From the NCBI GenBank assembly GCA_029204225.1, contig CM055103.1:48367958-48431957 (forward strand): a DNA stretch of 64,000 bases, in the 5' to 3' direction. The notes beneath the pieces were generated by a model that ran no database searches, was not told the DNA's origin, and saw only the letters and a program-made list of their open reading frames with translations. Origin of the DNA: Diphasiastrum complanatum. Lineage: Eukaryota; Streptophyta; Lycopodiopsida; Lycopodiales; Lycopodiaceae. The translations under genes were made by a program, and so were the position numbers. This document shows, piece by piece, positions 1 through 12,429 of this stretch. Within the stretch, counting starts at the first letter, position 1; each line of letters opens with the position of its first letter.

Positions 1-420
1 ATCAATGGTCCAATAGGATCAAGAGGTGACAAAGTATGGTCCAATCATAGTTAAGCATAGTGGTAGCTCCTCATCTACTAGTATCATTGTACTCCTCATT
101 TTGAAGCTAATTGATTTGGTGATTTTATGGATTTTGTGAGTTATTTGATTTCTAGCTTTCTCTCTCTACCCGAGAGCTCATGATCCTTTTTATCTCTCTA
201 CCTGAGGAGAGCAGCTTGTTTTTACTTAGATTATTTTTTGAATACTTCCCACACGTGTGAGTGAGAGTTGGAAGTGATTGAATGCATGTAGTAGTGTGTT
301 TTTGCCATAGGATCTAAGATTGATCTTGAATCTCAATCTAGTCTTGATCTTCGTGCATCTACACACCTTAGGAGATCACAAGTACATGTTGTGGACAATC
401 CATACATGTGAAATTCAATA
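1..420 (+). repeat. 5' LTR of copia-1, truncated at window start
   Basis: This matches the last 420 bp of the 3' LTR (4639-5058) base for base apart from about 14 substitutions. It ends TA where the 3' copy ends CA, and the PBS follows directly. It includes the palindrome cacacgtgtg near 250 and paired pyrimidine-rich stretches (ctctctacccgagag and a similar one) near 165-210. Confidence 0.93.
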
Positions 421-433
421 TGGTATCAGAGCC
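421..433 (+). promoter_or_regulatory. Primer-binding site of copia-1
   Basis: The sequence tggtatcagagcc abuts the LTR end. It is the canonical plant copia PBS, complementary to the 3' end of initiator methionine tRNA, where minus-strand DNA synthesis starts. Confidence 0.9.
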
Positions 434-1159
434 TACCTAAGGTTACCATGCATTTTGATCCATCTAAGTGAAAAAGTTTTCATCAATCTTGAGATAGAAG
501 TTGTCAAGGCCCATTTTCCTAGCTATCTTGTTCAATCTTGGACCAAAAGAGATCAAAAGGACATTGATTGGGTCTGACCTGGTACTATACGGAATCAAGT
601 GTTCAGACACATGTGAGGGACATCCAGATTCAGTTTGGAAGTTCTCTCTCATGCTTGATCCATTTATCTTGCTTGATAGCTTGTTTTGAAGTTATTTTTG
701 TCTAGTTTTTGATGCAATTAGTTTCATTCCATTTGGTTGTGCCAATCAAAAGCTATAAGCTTTTGAAGAGTCTTAGGTAGGGCACCTAGACCTGGGTGGA
801 CACATTTGGTTTGGTCAAGAGATTGCTTGTTTGATCCAAAATCACAGTTGAAATGCTTACCAATCTCATCTATATGTGATCTAGGCACTGTTTTGAGATC
901 TTAGCCATTTTGTTTCATGCAATATCATTGTATTTGAGTCAAATCTGGTTTCTTAGTGTATTTCACATGTGCTAAGACTGTTTGATCCTAGCTTTGCCTA
1001 TACTCCATCATTTGATGTGAAATAGATCTTGTTTTAGAGAGATTTGTGTAGCTAGTGAGAATCAATTCACAAATAGTCGCAAGATCTTTCATAGGAGGAG
1101 ATAGTACTCTATTATTGGATCCTATTGATTGTTCATCATTTGAGTTTTCTTCACTCCAA

Positions 1160-1594
1160 ATGTCTTCAATGGGTTCATCCTTGTTGGAACCAAGTGAAAT
1201 ATTGACCACTTCAAATTATTCAATTTGGAAAATGAGGATGGAGTCCATCTTGATCCTTCAAGACGTGATGGACATAGTTGTTGGCCTTGAAGAAGAACCA
1301 CAAGTTCTTCAAGAGGTTCAAAAATACAAAAAGAGAGCTAGGATGGCTCTCCACTACATTAAGATGAATGTCTCTAATGAGATATTGAGGGAGATAGGTA
1401 CTTGTACAACAGCTAAAGAAGCCTGGGATTGTCTCAAGGCTATCTATGAGGCTAAGAATACCTCTAGGCTTCTCACTCTTAGGAATCAAATCTTTCAAAG
1501 TAGCCAAAAGAGTGATGAGAGTGCATCTAGTTATGTTTTGAGAGTAAAAGATATTCATAGAGAAATTGCTTGTATTGGTGATTCCATCCCTTGA
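1160..1594 (+). pseudogene. copia gag, 3'-truncated by internal deletion
   Basis: About 145 codons of a copia gag. It has the family start (LLEPSE..TSNYSIWKMRMES), then the helical UBN2/Retrotran_gag_2 body (ACTAKEAWDCL-like segment, LTLRNQIFQSSQKS). I chose the ATG at 1160 because similarity to the gag of element B (54963-55985) begins there; the frame is open upstream to 1055. B continues about 170 residues further, through a CCHC zinc knuckle and the protease start. Here the frame stops at GDSIP, where the sequence jumps to the middle of protease. Function would be capsid; this copy is broken. Confidence 0.85.
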
Positions 1595-1812
1595 AGCTTG
1601 CATCCTCTATAGTTCTTTCTCTCTCTAAAGTTCTTTATTTACCTAAGCTTACCAAGAATCTTATTAGTGTTGGCCAATTGCTTAATAATGGCCTTGATGT
1701 AAAATTCAATGTTGATACTTGCACTATTAATAAGAATGATGAGATACTTGCATTAGGATCTAGATTTGGTGGCATCTATAGACTAGATCCAAATGAGTAT
1801 GTGAATGCTTGA
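1592..1812 (+). pseudogene. copia protease C-terminal remnant
   Basis: The frame (LKLASS.VLSLSKVLYLPKLTKNLISVGQLL) matches the segment just after the protease active site in element B. The active-site D-S-G and everything before it are deleted. The stretch ends at a stop just before another deletion that removes the GAG-pre-integrase zinc region: the B counterpart continues for about 80 residues before the integrase core. Confidence 0.75.
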
Positions 1813-2593
1813 CTTTACAAGATCTTCTATCAAAAGCAAGCATCCTTTGGAGTTAATCCACTCGGATGTGCATTTCTCATCAACTACAAGCAAGGGAGGA
1901 GCCACTTGTTTTGTTACTTTCATTGATGATTACACAAGATTCACTTGGATATATCTTCTTGCTTCTAAATCTATGGTGTTTGATAATTTCCTTATTTTCA
2001 AAGCTTATGTTGAGAAGCAATTCTCATTCAAGATCAAATCTCTTAGAAGTGATGGAGGTGGTGAATATATCTCCAATAGATTTCAAGATTTTTGTGAGCT
2101 TGAAGGCATTAAAAGAGAGTTCTCTTGTGCCTACTCTCCATCTCAAAATGGAGTGGTCGAGAGAAAGAATAGATCTCTATGTGAATGTGCAAAATCTACG
2201 AGAATTGAGGCATCTTTGCCCAAAGATTTTTGGGGAGAAGCCATTAATTGTGCAAATTATCTTTGCAATAGGCTCCCACATATAGCTCTTGGAGGAAAGT
2301 CACCATATGAAATCTTATTTTTGAAGAAGCCTAAGGTTGATCACCTTAGAGTTTTTGGATGCTTGTGCTTTGTCCATATTCCCTTGGGAACAAGGAAGAA
2401 GGAAGATCCTAGTGCATGCAAAGGGATCATGGTTGGATACTCATCCACCAAGAAGGCCTATAGAGTCTTTATACTCTCTACTTCTCAAGTTATTGAAAGT
2501 AGAGATGTTGTCTTTCATGAATATCAAAACTCATCTTTTGAAGAGGCCGAGATCAAGAAATCTATGGATGCATCATCAATTATTGATTTTTGA
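1805..2593 (+). pseudogene. copia integrase core
   Basis: This is an rve-type integrase catalytic domain. The D-D35-E triad is intact, counting from the ATG: D21 in HSDV, D83 in RSDGGGEY, E119 in NGVVERKN. The C-terminal part holds the copia signature FWGEAINCANYLCNRLP and the GKSPYE..FLKKPKVDHLRVFGC block. The N-terminal HHCC zinc domain is missing because of a deletion just upstream. A TGA ends the frame at 2593, and the same frame resumes at 2606-2809 before shifting into the RT frame. The start is an artefact of the deletion. The enzyme would insert element DNA into the genome; it is unlikely to work without its zinc domain. Confidence 0.88.
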
Positions 2594-2696
2594 GACAATC
2601 ATGATGTGATGGGTTTGAGATTTGAAGAAGACTCTCCTCGGATTTTTTCATCAAGAAGATCCATGAGAGATAGATCCGAGCCTAAGAGGCTCTCAT

Positions 2697-4304
2697 ATGT
2701 TGACAAAGGCAAACAAGTGGATCTTGATTCCACTAATTATGTTTTTTATGTCTCTCATGAAGAGCCAAAGAATGTACAAGAGGCACATCAATACCAAGAA
2801 GTGGTATGATGCCATGAAGCAAGAGTATGATGCATTGATCACCAACAATACTTGGGAGCTTGTGGATCCTCCATCCAACAAGCATGTGATTGGTTGCAAG
2901 CGGGTATTTCGGATCAAGTTCAATCATGATGGCACCATCAACAAGCATAAAGCAAGATTATGTGCCAAAGGATTTGCTCAAATCCATGGTCTTGATTATG
3001 AGAAGACCTTTTCACCCGTTGCAAAGATGGTGACAATAAGAATTCTTATTTCTCTTGCTTGTTTTTTCAAGTGGAAGGTGTTCCAATTAGATGTATCCAA
3101 TGCTTTTCTAAATGATTATCTTGAGGAGGAGATCTATATGGAACAACCTCAAGGATTCATCAAGGATGAGTCCAAAGTGTGCTTGCTCTTCAAAAGTCTT
3201 TATGGACTCAAGCAAGCACCAAGATCATGGTATTCAAGACTTAATTCTTTTCTTATCTCACTAGGATTTACTCTTAGTGACTATGATCCTTCCATGTATC
3301 TAAAGTTTGTTGATAGCAATATTGTCATTCTTCTAATTTATGTTGATGACATTATTCTTTGTGGAAGTTGTATCAAGCTAGTTGATGAAACCGAGCTAGC
3401 ACTTGGATGTGAGTTTAAAATGCAAGATCTAGGAGAGATGCATTACATCCTAGGCCTAGAAATTGATTTTTACAAAAATCATGTCTTTATATGCCAATCT
3501 AGATATGCTCACTCTATGTTAAAAAAATTCCATATGGAAAATTCTAATAGCATAGATACTCCAATGGAGCAAATTGTAAAAGATCCTAATAAAGGTGATG
3601 AAAGATCCTTTGAGGACATCACACTTTTTAGGAGTCTTGTAGGCTCCTTGATTTGGCTTACCATTACTAGGCCCGATCTAAGTTTTTGTGTGCACAAATT
3701 GAGTCAATTTATGCAAGATCCTAAGATCCATCATTGGAAGATGGCCAAGAGGATTCTAAGATATGTATCTTCATCTTGTGATTATGGTCTACTCTATAAA
3801 AGTGAAGGTCTATCCATTATTGGCTACTCGGATTCGGACTTTGCAAGTGACAAGATGGATCGAAAGTCTATTAGTGCATACACTATCTTCCTTGGAGGCA
3901 ATCTAATATCTTGGCTTTCCAAAAAGCAAGATACTGTATCTCTCTCTTCATGTGAGGCCGAGTACAAAGCACTCACTACAACTACCAAAGAAGTGCTTTG
4001 GATCAAGAGGTTATTAAAGGAGCTAAAGTGCATCAAGGAGGATGATCTACAAATGATCAAGTGTGATAACATCTCGGCCCAAGCTCTTGCCAATAGTCCA
4101 ATATTTCATGCAAGAAGCAAGCACATAGAAGTGGCACACCATTTTGTGAGAGAAAAGCTTATTGGAGGAGAAATCTATTTGGAGCATGTCAACTTGTCCT
4201 CTTGTATTGCCGATCTACTCACCAAGCCTTTGAGCGAAAGTGCTTTCATCAAGCATAGATCTAATCTTGGAGTTATATCAAGATCAATGCTCAAATCTTC
4301 ATAG
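2697..4304 (+). CDS. copia reverse transcriptase and RNase H, open frame
   Basis: A continuous 535-codon frame with the RVT_2 domain from about residue 50 (TWELVDPPSNKHVIGCKRVF, ending before RNase H). The catalytic YVDD is at 215-218 (LLIYVDDIIL). The copia RNase H follows at about 375-510 (GYSDSDFASDKMDRKS, then SCEAEYKAL, DNISAQALANSPIFHARSKHIE). It closes with the LGVISRSM ending shared with elements A and B. The annotated ATG is not native: the polyprotein enters this frame by a frameshift near 2790. The nearest relative in the window is element B. The protein copies element RNA into DNA in the virus-like particle. All visible catalytic residues remain. Confidence 0.9.
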   Translation: MLTKANKWILIPLIMFFMSLMKSQRMYKRHINTKKWYDAMKQEYDALITNNTWELVDPPSNKHVIGCKRVFRIKFNHDGTINKHKARLCAKGFAQIHGLDYEKTFSPVAKMVTIRILISLACFFKWKVFQLDVSNAFLNDYLEEEIYMEQPQGFIKDESKVCLLFKSLYGLKQAPRSWYSRLNSFLISLGFTLSDYDPSMYLKFVDSNIVILLIYVDDIILCGSCIKLVDETELALGCEFKMQDLGEMHYILGLEIDFYKNHVFICQSRYAHSMLKKFHMENSNSIDTPMEQIVKDPNKGDERSFEDITLFRSLVGSLIWLTITRPDLSFCVHKLSQFMQDPKIHHWKMAKRILRYVSSSCDYGLLYKSEGLSIIGYSDSDFASDKMDRKSISAYTIFLGGNLISWLSKKQDTVSLSSCEAEYKALTTTTKEVLWIKRLLKELKCIKEDDLQMIKCDNISAQALANSPIFHARSKHIEVAHHFVREKLIGGEIYLEHVNLSSCIADLLTKPLSESAFIKHRSNLGVISRSMLKSS

Positions 4305-4310
4305 ATAATT

Positions 4311-4322
4311 TTTTAGGAGGAG
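4311..4322 (+). promoter_or_regulatory. Polypurine tract of copia-1
   Basis: The run ttttaggaggag lies directly before the TG of the 3' LTR, the usual plus-strand primer position. Elements A, B and H have similar gaggag or gatgag tracts before TGT. Confidence 0.8.
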
Positions 4323-5058
4323 TGTGAAGAATTGAAATAGATTATCTATGTTAGATATAGGGGTCTTATGTTTTTTACATCAAGCATCTAGGTGTAGGAT
4401 GTTGATAGGAATAAAATTGGCATAGATGGCAAATTATGCATTTTCACTTGTAATGCCACTATTGAGCCAAAATAGAGTAAGAGGCTAAACACATTCCAAT
4501 TAGAGTGTAGACAAGTGTAAAGCTTTTGTTTGATGAATTCCAATAGGTCCAATAGGATTTAGAGGTGGAATCTTGTGAGGTCCAATAGGAAATTGAGGTT
4601 TGCTTGAATATAGTCCAATAGAATTAAGAGGTGCATGGATCAATGGTCCAATAGGATCAAGAGGTGACAAAGTATGGTCCAATCATAGTTAAGCATAGTG
4701 GTAGCTCCTCATCTACTAGTATCATTGTAATACTCATTTTGAAGCTAATTGATTTGGTGATTTTATGGATTTTGTGAGTTATTGGATTTCTAGCTTTCTC
4801 TCTCTATCCGAGAGCTCATGATGCTTTTCCTCTCTCTACCCGAGGAGAGCAGCTTGTTTTTACTTAGATTACTTTTTGAATACTTCCCACACGTGTGAGT
4901 GAGAGTTGGAAGTGATTGAATGCATGTAGTAGTGTGTTTTTGCCATAGGATCTAAGATTGATCTTGAATCTCAATCTAGTCTTGATCTTGGTGCATCTAC
5001 ACACCTTGGGAGATCACAAGTACATGTTGTGGACAATCCACACGTGTGAAATTCAACA
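4323..5058 (+). repeat. 3' LTR of copia-1 (736 bp, TG...CA)
   Basis: It starts TGTGAAG after the purine tract and ends TTCAACA. From 4534 to 4690 it holds five irregular repeats of a tccaat...aagaggtg motif. It also has two cacacgtgtg palindromes (near 4888 and 5040) and paired ctctctacc(c)gagag stretches near 4800-4855 that could fold back. Confidence 0.93.
4534..4690 (+). repeat. CCAAT-containing short repeat cluster inside LTR
   Basis: About five diverged copies of (g)gtccaat-a-g-n-att-aagaggtg occur at 25-45 bp spacing. A similar array stands at 31985-32150. The core is a CCAAT box, so a promoter role is possible but not shown. Confidence 0.6.
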
Positions 5059-6071
5059 GAAACCCTTTTGTGCACATTTGGGATGTTATTTGGACTTGCT
5101 TGTAAGATGCTCTAGAATCTAATGAAGGTTTTGTACATGTACTTGAGCATTGTCCTTATCAATGTTCCAATTTGTTGATGATGTCCATTACATGTGAATA
5201 TCACAATACTTACACAAGCTTATCTTATCACTGGAGTAGCTAGTATATCACCATTACATCATAACTTACAATTATCTCTATTAAGCTTTGTGGAAAACTT
5301 AGTCTTTTACATGTATTTAACTTATATTTGATATTATTATTAGAAGCATATAATCTCACATTAAAATAAATAAATCTCATATTTTATATTGTATGTTCTA
5401 GACTCATTTATGTATCTTGCATGTTAAGCTAATAACAAATTCATATTAAATATAGTTTACAACAAGAAGTTCTACATTCATTTATTTCTCAAAGAGGAGC
5501 AATAGATTAAGAGCCATTTCAAAACTACAAGAGGGAGAATTAGAGAGAACCAAATTTGTCATCCTCTCAAAAAAGTAGAGGGGAGATGCAAAAGTCATCA
5601 AAACCTATTCGTCTCTAATTGAATGCTCCAAAGATTCATTGCTCTAAGCCTTTGGCAAAAATAAATATCAAAAGGGTCATAGAAAACAATGTTATCAAGA
5701 AAAAAATCTAGACAAGAAACCTTTTCCAACTTAACATGAAAAGCAACAAAAATACAAAAAAATTTGATAAGTACAGTTCTAAAAATCATGAGGATCAAAC
5801 TATTGTAAATTTAGTTCTGAATGCATATAAGTGTGTTGTACTAAAACATCTAAGATGGACTGTCCTCTTGAAGAAGTCCTAAACTCAAGAATCTTTGTGT
5901 TCCAATAAGATTTGCAAGTCATTTTTGTCATTTTCCTTGATCAAAATGTGTCTTTGAAAATGGATGTAGAAAACCCATAAGTTCTTTGTATATCTTGTTG
6001 ATTTCCACATATCAATTTTATCTTTCTCATTGTGAAGAATCACACCTTCAATTCTAGATCTTGGTTTACTT
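5059..6071. other. No gene recognised
   Basis: AT-rich sequence flanking copia-1 and the minus-strand LTR at 6072. Short open frames on both strands show no family motif. Confidence 0.6.
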
Positions 6072-6985
6072 TGTTGGGAATCAGGTAGACCGATCCTCGC
6101 TGGGTGCACTACGATTACCGATATCGATTACGTAGGTGAACCCACATAATTTATTTGCGGAAGCTTAAGCGAAAGAGCAGACAGTCAGACAAAGCAATAA
6201 GAGCTCTAGACAAAATGAAGAGAGATAAGCATGCAATATTTAAAAAATCTAAATGCAATAGCAAGATAGTAGTTGATTCAGATAAATGTATGTGAAAATA
6301 CAAGTCAGATGAATGCTAGGAGCACAAGGCAATTGCGGGCGAACCATATGCTCACTAAGCTAATTCCGCTCTGTAAAAGCTATGAGCTTATTTTGACACT
6401 CAGTCTAAAAGAAAAATTGAAGCGTGAAAGAATCTACAGTGTCTGTCTCTCGGATGTGTATCACTTTAGTATATTACAAAGATCATATCTATCATCTATA
6501 TACAGTTTTGCATTAGTGCATATGCAAGTACAAGAAGGCAGCATGGATCTGTTGCGCTGTCTGAAGTAGATCATGGCTTGCGGTCATTGTCAATGTACAG
6601 TGATATCCGTGAAGCAAGAGTGTGGAGACCGCTACTACTACTCTTATGAAGGCCGTTACAGACTTCAAGTGATATTCTTGCAAGATCTTGTGGTCTCCTC
6701 AAAACTATCGCTATAGGTCGCAAGTGATGTTCTTGCAAAACCTTGTGACCAAGGCCTTAGAATCATGCTACAGGTGACATACAGATAGTTGACGTGCGAC
6801 CAATAGTTGATGTAGAACAAATAGTCGATGTTTGATGAATAGTCGATGTTGATTGAGTCACCAGAACACTATCATCGATTCTTTGTATTTCTGTAGATTG
6901 TTAGGAAACAAGTGTATTTTTACAACGAAGTGAATGGAGCTAGATTAACATTGGGATTTAGGAGAGTAGAGGAATAAATCCAACA
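6072..6985 (-). repeat. 3' LTR of a copia element (family J, related to C), minus strand
   Basis: Read on the minus strand it starts TGTTGGATTTATTCC and ends CCCAACA, giving a TGTTGG/CCAACA terminal inverted repeat. Its first 80 bp resemble the 3' LTR of element C (42819 on). A G-rich purine tract and a coding end lie to the right, so this is the 3' LTR. Inside it, near 6790-6855, are three copies of a atagt(c/t)gatgt motif. The left end is inferred from the terminal repeat only. Confidence 0.7.
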
Positions 6986-7440
6986 CCCCCCCTTAATCTG
7001 GATCCATAAATGTTGTCGTAATATACCAACATAGAATTGCTATATTTGTGTAGTATTTATGTTGTTCCCCAAGGAGATAGCACTTAAAAGCTGTTTACTT
7101 GGTACAGTCCTAACTTATTTCGAATGAAATGGAGTTGAGAGTTAATCTGGTTGTCAACAGACATGTTAAAAGTAACCAGTATTACTTTTGTTGTGGGTGT
7201 ATGATGATAATAAAATCCAAACAACAATCTTCCTCTATCAAACCGAATGAAAAGCGTTCTATAAGTGAAATGTTATCAGAGTAGCTCGAATGAATTACAC
7301 TCTCGCTGATTAAGTTGTCAACAAAGACTTGTGTTATCTTTGATGTTGACGTGTACGAACAGACAAAAACTTAAACTTATTCTTGAACTAATGTATTCTA
7401 GACAGAAGTCGTCAACAACTAAAGTCTTCAATCTCACAAA
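6986..7440 (-). pseudogene. Degenerate copia RNase H 3' end (family J)
   Basis: Immediately right of the LTR the minus strand reads a G-rich purine tract preceded by a coding end F-M-D-P-D-stop. Element C has F-T-D-P-D-stop at the same place. Further upstream the frame is badly decayed and I recognise only weak RNase H-like spacing. The CT tract interrupts the element at 7449. Confidence 0.5.
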
Positions 7441-7443
7441 TAC

Positions 7444-8594
<1,151 letters not shown>

Positions 8595-10100
8595 CTAGTC
8601 GGTGTAGATATTGAACAGCTCTGGATATGCCATATTGTTATTTAATAGTAGACCTGCATCGTTGAATTCTTCAATATTCGCCCGACCGTCTGGAAGATAT
8701 AACTTGAACTCTGCATGCTTTCTCCAAAATTTTTGTTTCATGTCACTATGCATCAAAAACCGGTACTCCTTTATGCAGATGTACTCTAGAGCATACATGA
8801 ATGTGGAGCCTATATACAATTCAATTGAGCCGAATGGCGAAACTTTAAATTTTCACTAGATTATGGCCCAACATAGACATCTCTTTTGCCCTATGCTAAG
8901 TTGGTCCCATAACCAGAGGAAATCTTCTTTTTTCCAAACTATTTGCTAGTCCTCAAATGCCATGCCTACTGAGCCTGGTAGCATCAAATAATCGACACGC
9001 CATTGTAATTTGATATTAACATGGCAAGGACTCCACTTCTAGAATCGGTTAGAAAAAACTTGAAAGCGTTCAACACATACCTTTTATTGATTCCTCTTCG
9101 GTCGTTTTGTCTTAGGCTACACTTCTACAATGTCCTGTCTGCGGATGTCTACAACGAGCTTCTGGTCTTCGAACTGTTGTTTAAGATGTGCTACCTCCTT
9201 CTGTAGGTTGGAGATTTTGATGCAGGCTTCAACATACTCTAGGTGATCTGCCACCCATGTACAATTCTGCATTGCCTGGAGCTCCTTTGACAGATTCTCG
9301 ATCTTTTCCAGGGCCTGCAAATATTTCTCATGTGCATCAGGCTCGGAGCAGATGGTTGTCTCAGCAGTTAACTCCTTCAGCTCGGCAAGTTCTTCTTCGA
9401 CTAGTGCTTGTCATTCTCAAGAGGGAGTAGAAACTCGACTCAAAAATTTTTGAGCATCTGATCTTGAAGTGACTGCAGCTTCAAAGAATCTATCTGGATT
9501 GATCCAGAGCTGCTGCATAGTTATAAGACAGTTTTTGTCTTTATTCTCCTCATTCTCTCATCATGTAATGTGGTCTGCAAAGAGGTCTTTTTTGCCTTGA
9601 CCTTATTGAACTCAGTTATTAAAAAATCAAAATTTGTCTGCAACTCGGCAAACTTGGCCTGAAGTGCCTTATTGATGTCCTTGTATGATTGGGCTTTGTC
9701 GTTTGATTGCTGGAGCATTCGGCCAAAAGAGCAATTTTGCTCATTGAGCAACTTATCTATCACTAGAGATGTAGTCTGCTTAGACAGCATTTCAATGTTG
9801 CTGGTCATCTCGTCCGTATGCTGGAACAACTACATCATACTGTCTTGGATGTGTAGGTCCTAAGCATGGATCTTAGCAACAATATCCTTGACACTCAAGG
9901 AAAACTGATGATACCATCTATATAGAAACTATTGATGGGTCCACCTTAAGATTATCCAACCTGCATTGATCCAGGAGTGACTGAATTGATGCAAGTCGGA
10001 TGGATGCACAGATTTTCCATTTGACACTCGAACTGGTGCTTGCACTCGAATCCATATCGCTCGGTAAATTTATAAAATAGACACCACAAGCGATGGTTCG
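8595..10100 (-). pseudogene. Gypsy-type gag relic with coiled coils
   Basis: Read right to left there is a Ser-rich start (MDSSASTSSS near 10052), a coiled-coil stretch at 9521-9829 (heptad-like K/E/L/Q-rich, ending in KAKKTSLQTTLHDERMRR), and a second coiled coil at 9117-9410 (ENLSKELQAMQ, NLQKEVAHLKQQFEDQK). Last comes a basic segment at 8595-8819 (KQKFWRKHAEFKLYLPDG). Several stops and frameshifts break it. The arrangement of acidic/Ser-rich N-terminus, coiled coil and capsid-like region parallels the better preserved gag-like gene at 18002-21484, so I infer a gag of the same gypsy group. No zinc knuckle is seen. Confidence 0.45.
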
Positions 10101-10599
10101 GGCGAGAGCTAGTAAGCGAGCGATGGAAAGCGAGAGCAAGGGAGCATGAAAGAGTGAGTAAAAAGAAAGTGTAAGATGGAAAATAGAAAGTAACGGTGTT
10201 AAACAATAACGCAGTGGAGACAATGATCATGTGGCAACTTGATTTGACACCTATCAAATTCATAAATAAAAGGTGGTATCTTTACCGATTTTCAAACGGT
10301 TAAAGAGAAAATCTTAATTAGTTTAAGACCGTTAAAATTGAAATCTCATGCCTATGCAGTCTTCCACGTAGTCATAAATGTAAACGCAAATATGAATGAC
10401 CTATGGGAACATGTGTACATTGATACACTTAATTAAAAGGATTTAAAACATAAATAACGAGTCAAATAATGAATACCAATTAAGGAATAAATATAAAAAT
10501 ATATATAAAAAAAACTGGGTAGATCCTCTAAAAGATACTCGAAAGATTCTTGAATGATTCTCAAAAGAGTCTCCTTTCGAAATCCTTCCTTAGAGATAA
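10101..10599. other. Spacer between gag relic and gypsy pol
   Basis: AT-rich sequence with no family motif, presumably 3' UTR/LTR remnant of the pol to the right or leader of the gag relic to the left. No LTR end can be fixed. Confidence 0.4.
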
Positions 10600-11439
10600 T
10601 ATTTCTTCAGTTTGGAACCGTTAATACGCGTTGGCAATAATTCACCATCCAATGATTGAAGTTGGACGAAACCGTTTTCAAATACTTCAATGACCTTGTA
10701 TGGTCCCATCCACCTCATATGTAACTTTCTAGGAAATTTTTTATGACGACTGTCATAAATCAGAGCATAATCACCAGTCTTAAGATCAACAGTCTTGATA
10801 TGAGTATCATGCTTTTTCTTGTAACCTCCTTCAAATTGTTTCGAGATTCAGACAGTTCTTCAATAGTCAGCAACCTTTCGTTAATACAATCTGTATCTGT
10901 TCTTTGTGCTTGTATACAAAAAGTTGGCACCTCGAATTCAATCGGTATAATTGGATGCATATCATATGTAAGAAAATAAGGAGTCGATTTCATTGTGATT
11001 TTTTTCGTGTTTCTATATGCTCAAAACACTTAAGGTAACTTTTGATTTCAATCTGTAGCATGTGCAATACTGATCTTATTCAAAATTTTACATAGTATTC
11101 CATTTACTCTTCCAGTTAATCCATTGGCTTTTGAATTATACAGGGTTGTCTTTCTAAGTTTGATCAGCCTCATATCATTAATAAAATAAAAACCACGATC
11201 ACTGACTAACTCAAGAGGACAACCATAACTTGTAATAATAGACTTGAATAGAAACGAGATGACAGTTTTTGCATCGTTTTGTTTCGTTGCTTCCGCTTCA
11301 ACATTCTTCGTTGCATAATCCGTCGCAATTTAAATATATCAACACTCAGTGTGCTGAGTCACTGACTTTATTGGACCAACAAAATCAATCCCCCACTTTT
11401 CAAATGGTGCGAGTGCAATGATTGGCGTCAACAGCCAAT
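10600..11439 (-). pseudogene. G1 integrase core and C-terminus, catalytic Glu lost
   Basis: The core reads EKWGIDFVGPIKSV (first Asp), ATDYATKNVEAEATKQNDA, then LVSDRGFYF (second Asp). The third position reads NGLTGRVN, where related elements, including G2 at 15600, have NGLTERAN: Glu is replaced by Gly. The C-terminal part (10600-10993) has the conserved MRWMGPYKVIEVFENGFVQL-type ending. Several stops and frame changes occur. The integrase would be inactive. Confidence 0.75.
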
Positions 11440-12340
11440 TCATAGATTTGGTTGGTTTACCTGATCTCTGGCATGGATCACAAGATCAAATATACATAGA
11501 AACAACCTTAAACATGGTAGGCCACCAATATTTGGCAGACAAATCTTATTAACAGTGTTCTTCATGGTGAAATGTCCACCAACATCTTCAAAATGTAAGG
11601 CTTGAATAACCTTTGGAATATTTTCAACTTCAAGAGACCTTCTTAAATGATGATCTGCACCAAGCTTATACAAAACATTGTGAATAATGGTATAAGGTGC
11701 AACTTTGTACTGAAATATTGTCTTCTTCTCCAAGTCATATCCGTCAGGATATATCTGATCTTTGGGATAAATAATAATATCAGAATATAAAGAATTCATA
11801 GAAGATATCTCGAATAAATTTTCATCTGAAAAATCATCGTTTAACGGCTCTTCTATCCATCTTGTACTAAGTTGTGGAAGATAATCAACATTAGTATGAT
11901 ACTTTCGATGATAAATCTCAACTTGGTAAGTGAACTCTTGTAGCAACAAAACCCAGCGAGCTATTCATCTAGATAAATCAGGTTTATTAATAAGATACTT
12001 TAAAACATAATGATCAACATGGAATACAAAAACATATCCCAACAAATAATGCCGAGATTTCTTTATAGTAAAAATCATTCCAAGTGCTTCCCTTTCTGTT
12101 GCCAAATAATTTTTCTCCAAGGAACTAAGTTGGCAACTAGCATAGTATATTATTGGATGGTCTTTCTTCTATTCATACTTCTGGCTCAAACAGACTCTTA
12201 TAGCAAATGTTGACACATCAACATAACTATGAAATAGTTTTGTCCAATTAAGGGGTCTTAGTATTGAAGCATTAATCTAAATGTGCTTAAGTTCTTTGAA
12301 TGCTTTCTGTTGTTCTGCTCTCCAAATATAAGCGACTTGT
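11440..12340 (-). pseudogene. G1 RNase H and integrase zinc region
   Basis: The minus strand near 12030-12150 reads YYASCQLSSLEKNYLATERE and LGMIFTIKKSRHYLLGY, the gypsy RNase H core. It continues into LLLQEFTYQVEI and a substitute for the usual ADALSR segment (TNVDYLPQLSTRW). From about 11700 the integrase N-terminus follows (IQALHFEDVGGHF), with the Cys pair in another frame near 11470. At least two frame changes and one stop are present. Confidence 0.72.
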
Positions 12341-12429
12341 TTCTTGAGTAACTGTGTAAGAGTTGCAGCAATATAGGCATGATTTTGGATAAACCTTTGA
12401 TAATAACCAACATGTCCTAAGAAATCTCT

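Larger units (their letters stand above)
1..5058 (+). mobile_element. Ty1/copia LTR retrotransposon (copia-1), 5' end cut by window edge
   Basis: The element has a partial 5' LTR, an initiator-Met-type PBS, gag, integrase, RT and RNase H in copia order, then a purine tract and a complete 3' LTR. The visible 420 bp of the 5' LTR align without gaps to 4639-5058. I count about 14 differences by eye (about 3 percent), so insertion is fairly old. Two internal deletions remove the gag C-terminus with most of protease, and the integrase zinc region. Reading frames are also broken between gag, integrase and RT. The copy cannot move alone, but its RT-RNase H frame is still open. Confidence 0.93.

Noticed and set aside
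421-433. Possible tRNA gene fragment
   Set aside because: Only the 13-base complement of a tRNA 3' end is present, at the exact LTR border, which is a PBS.
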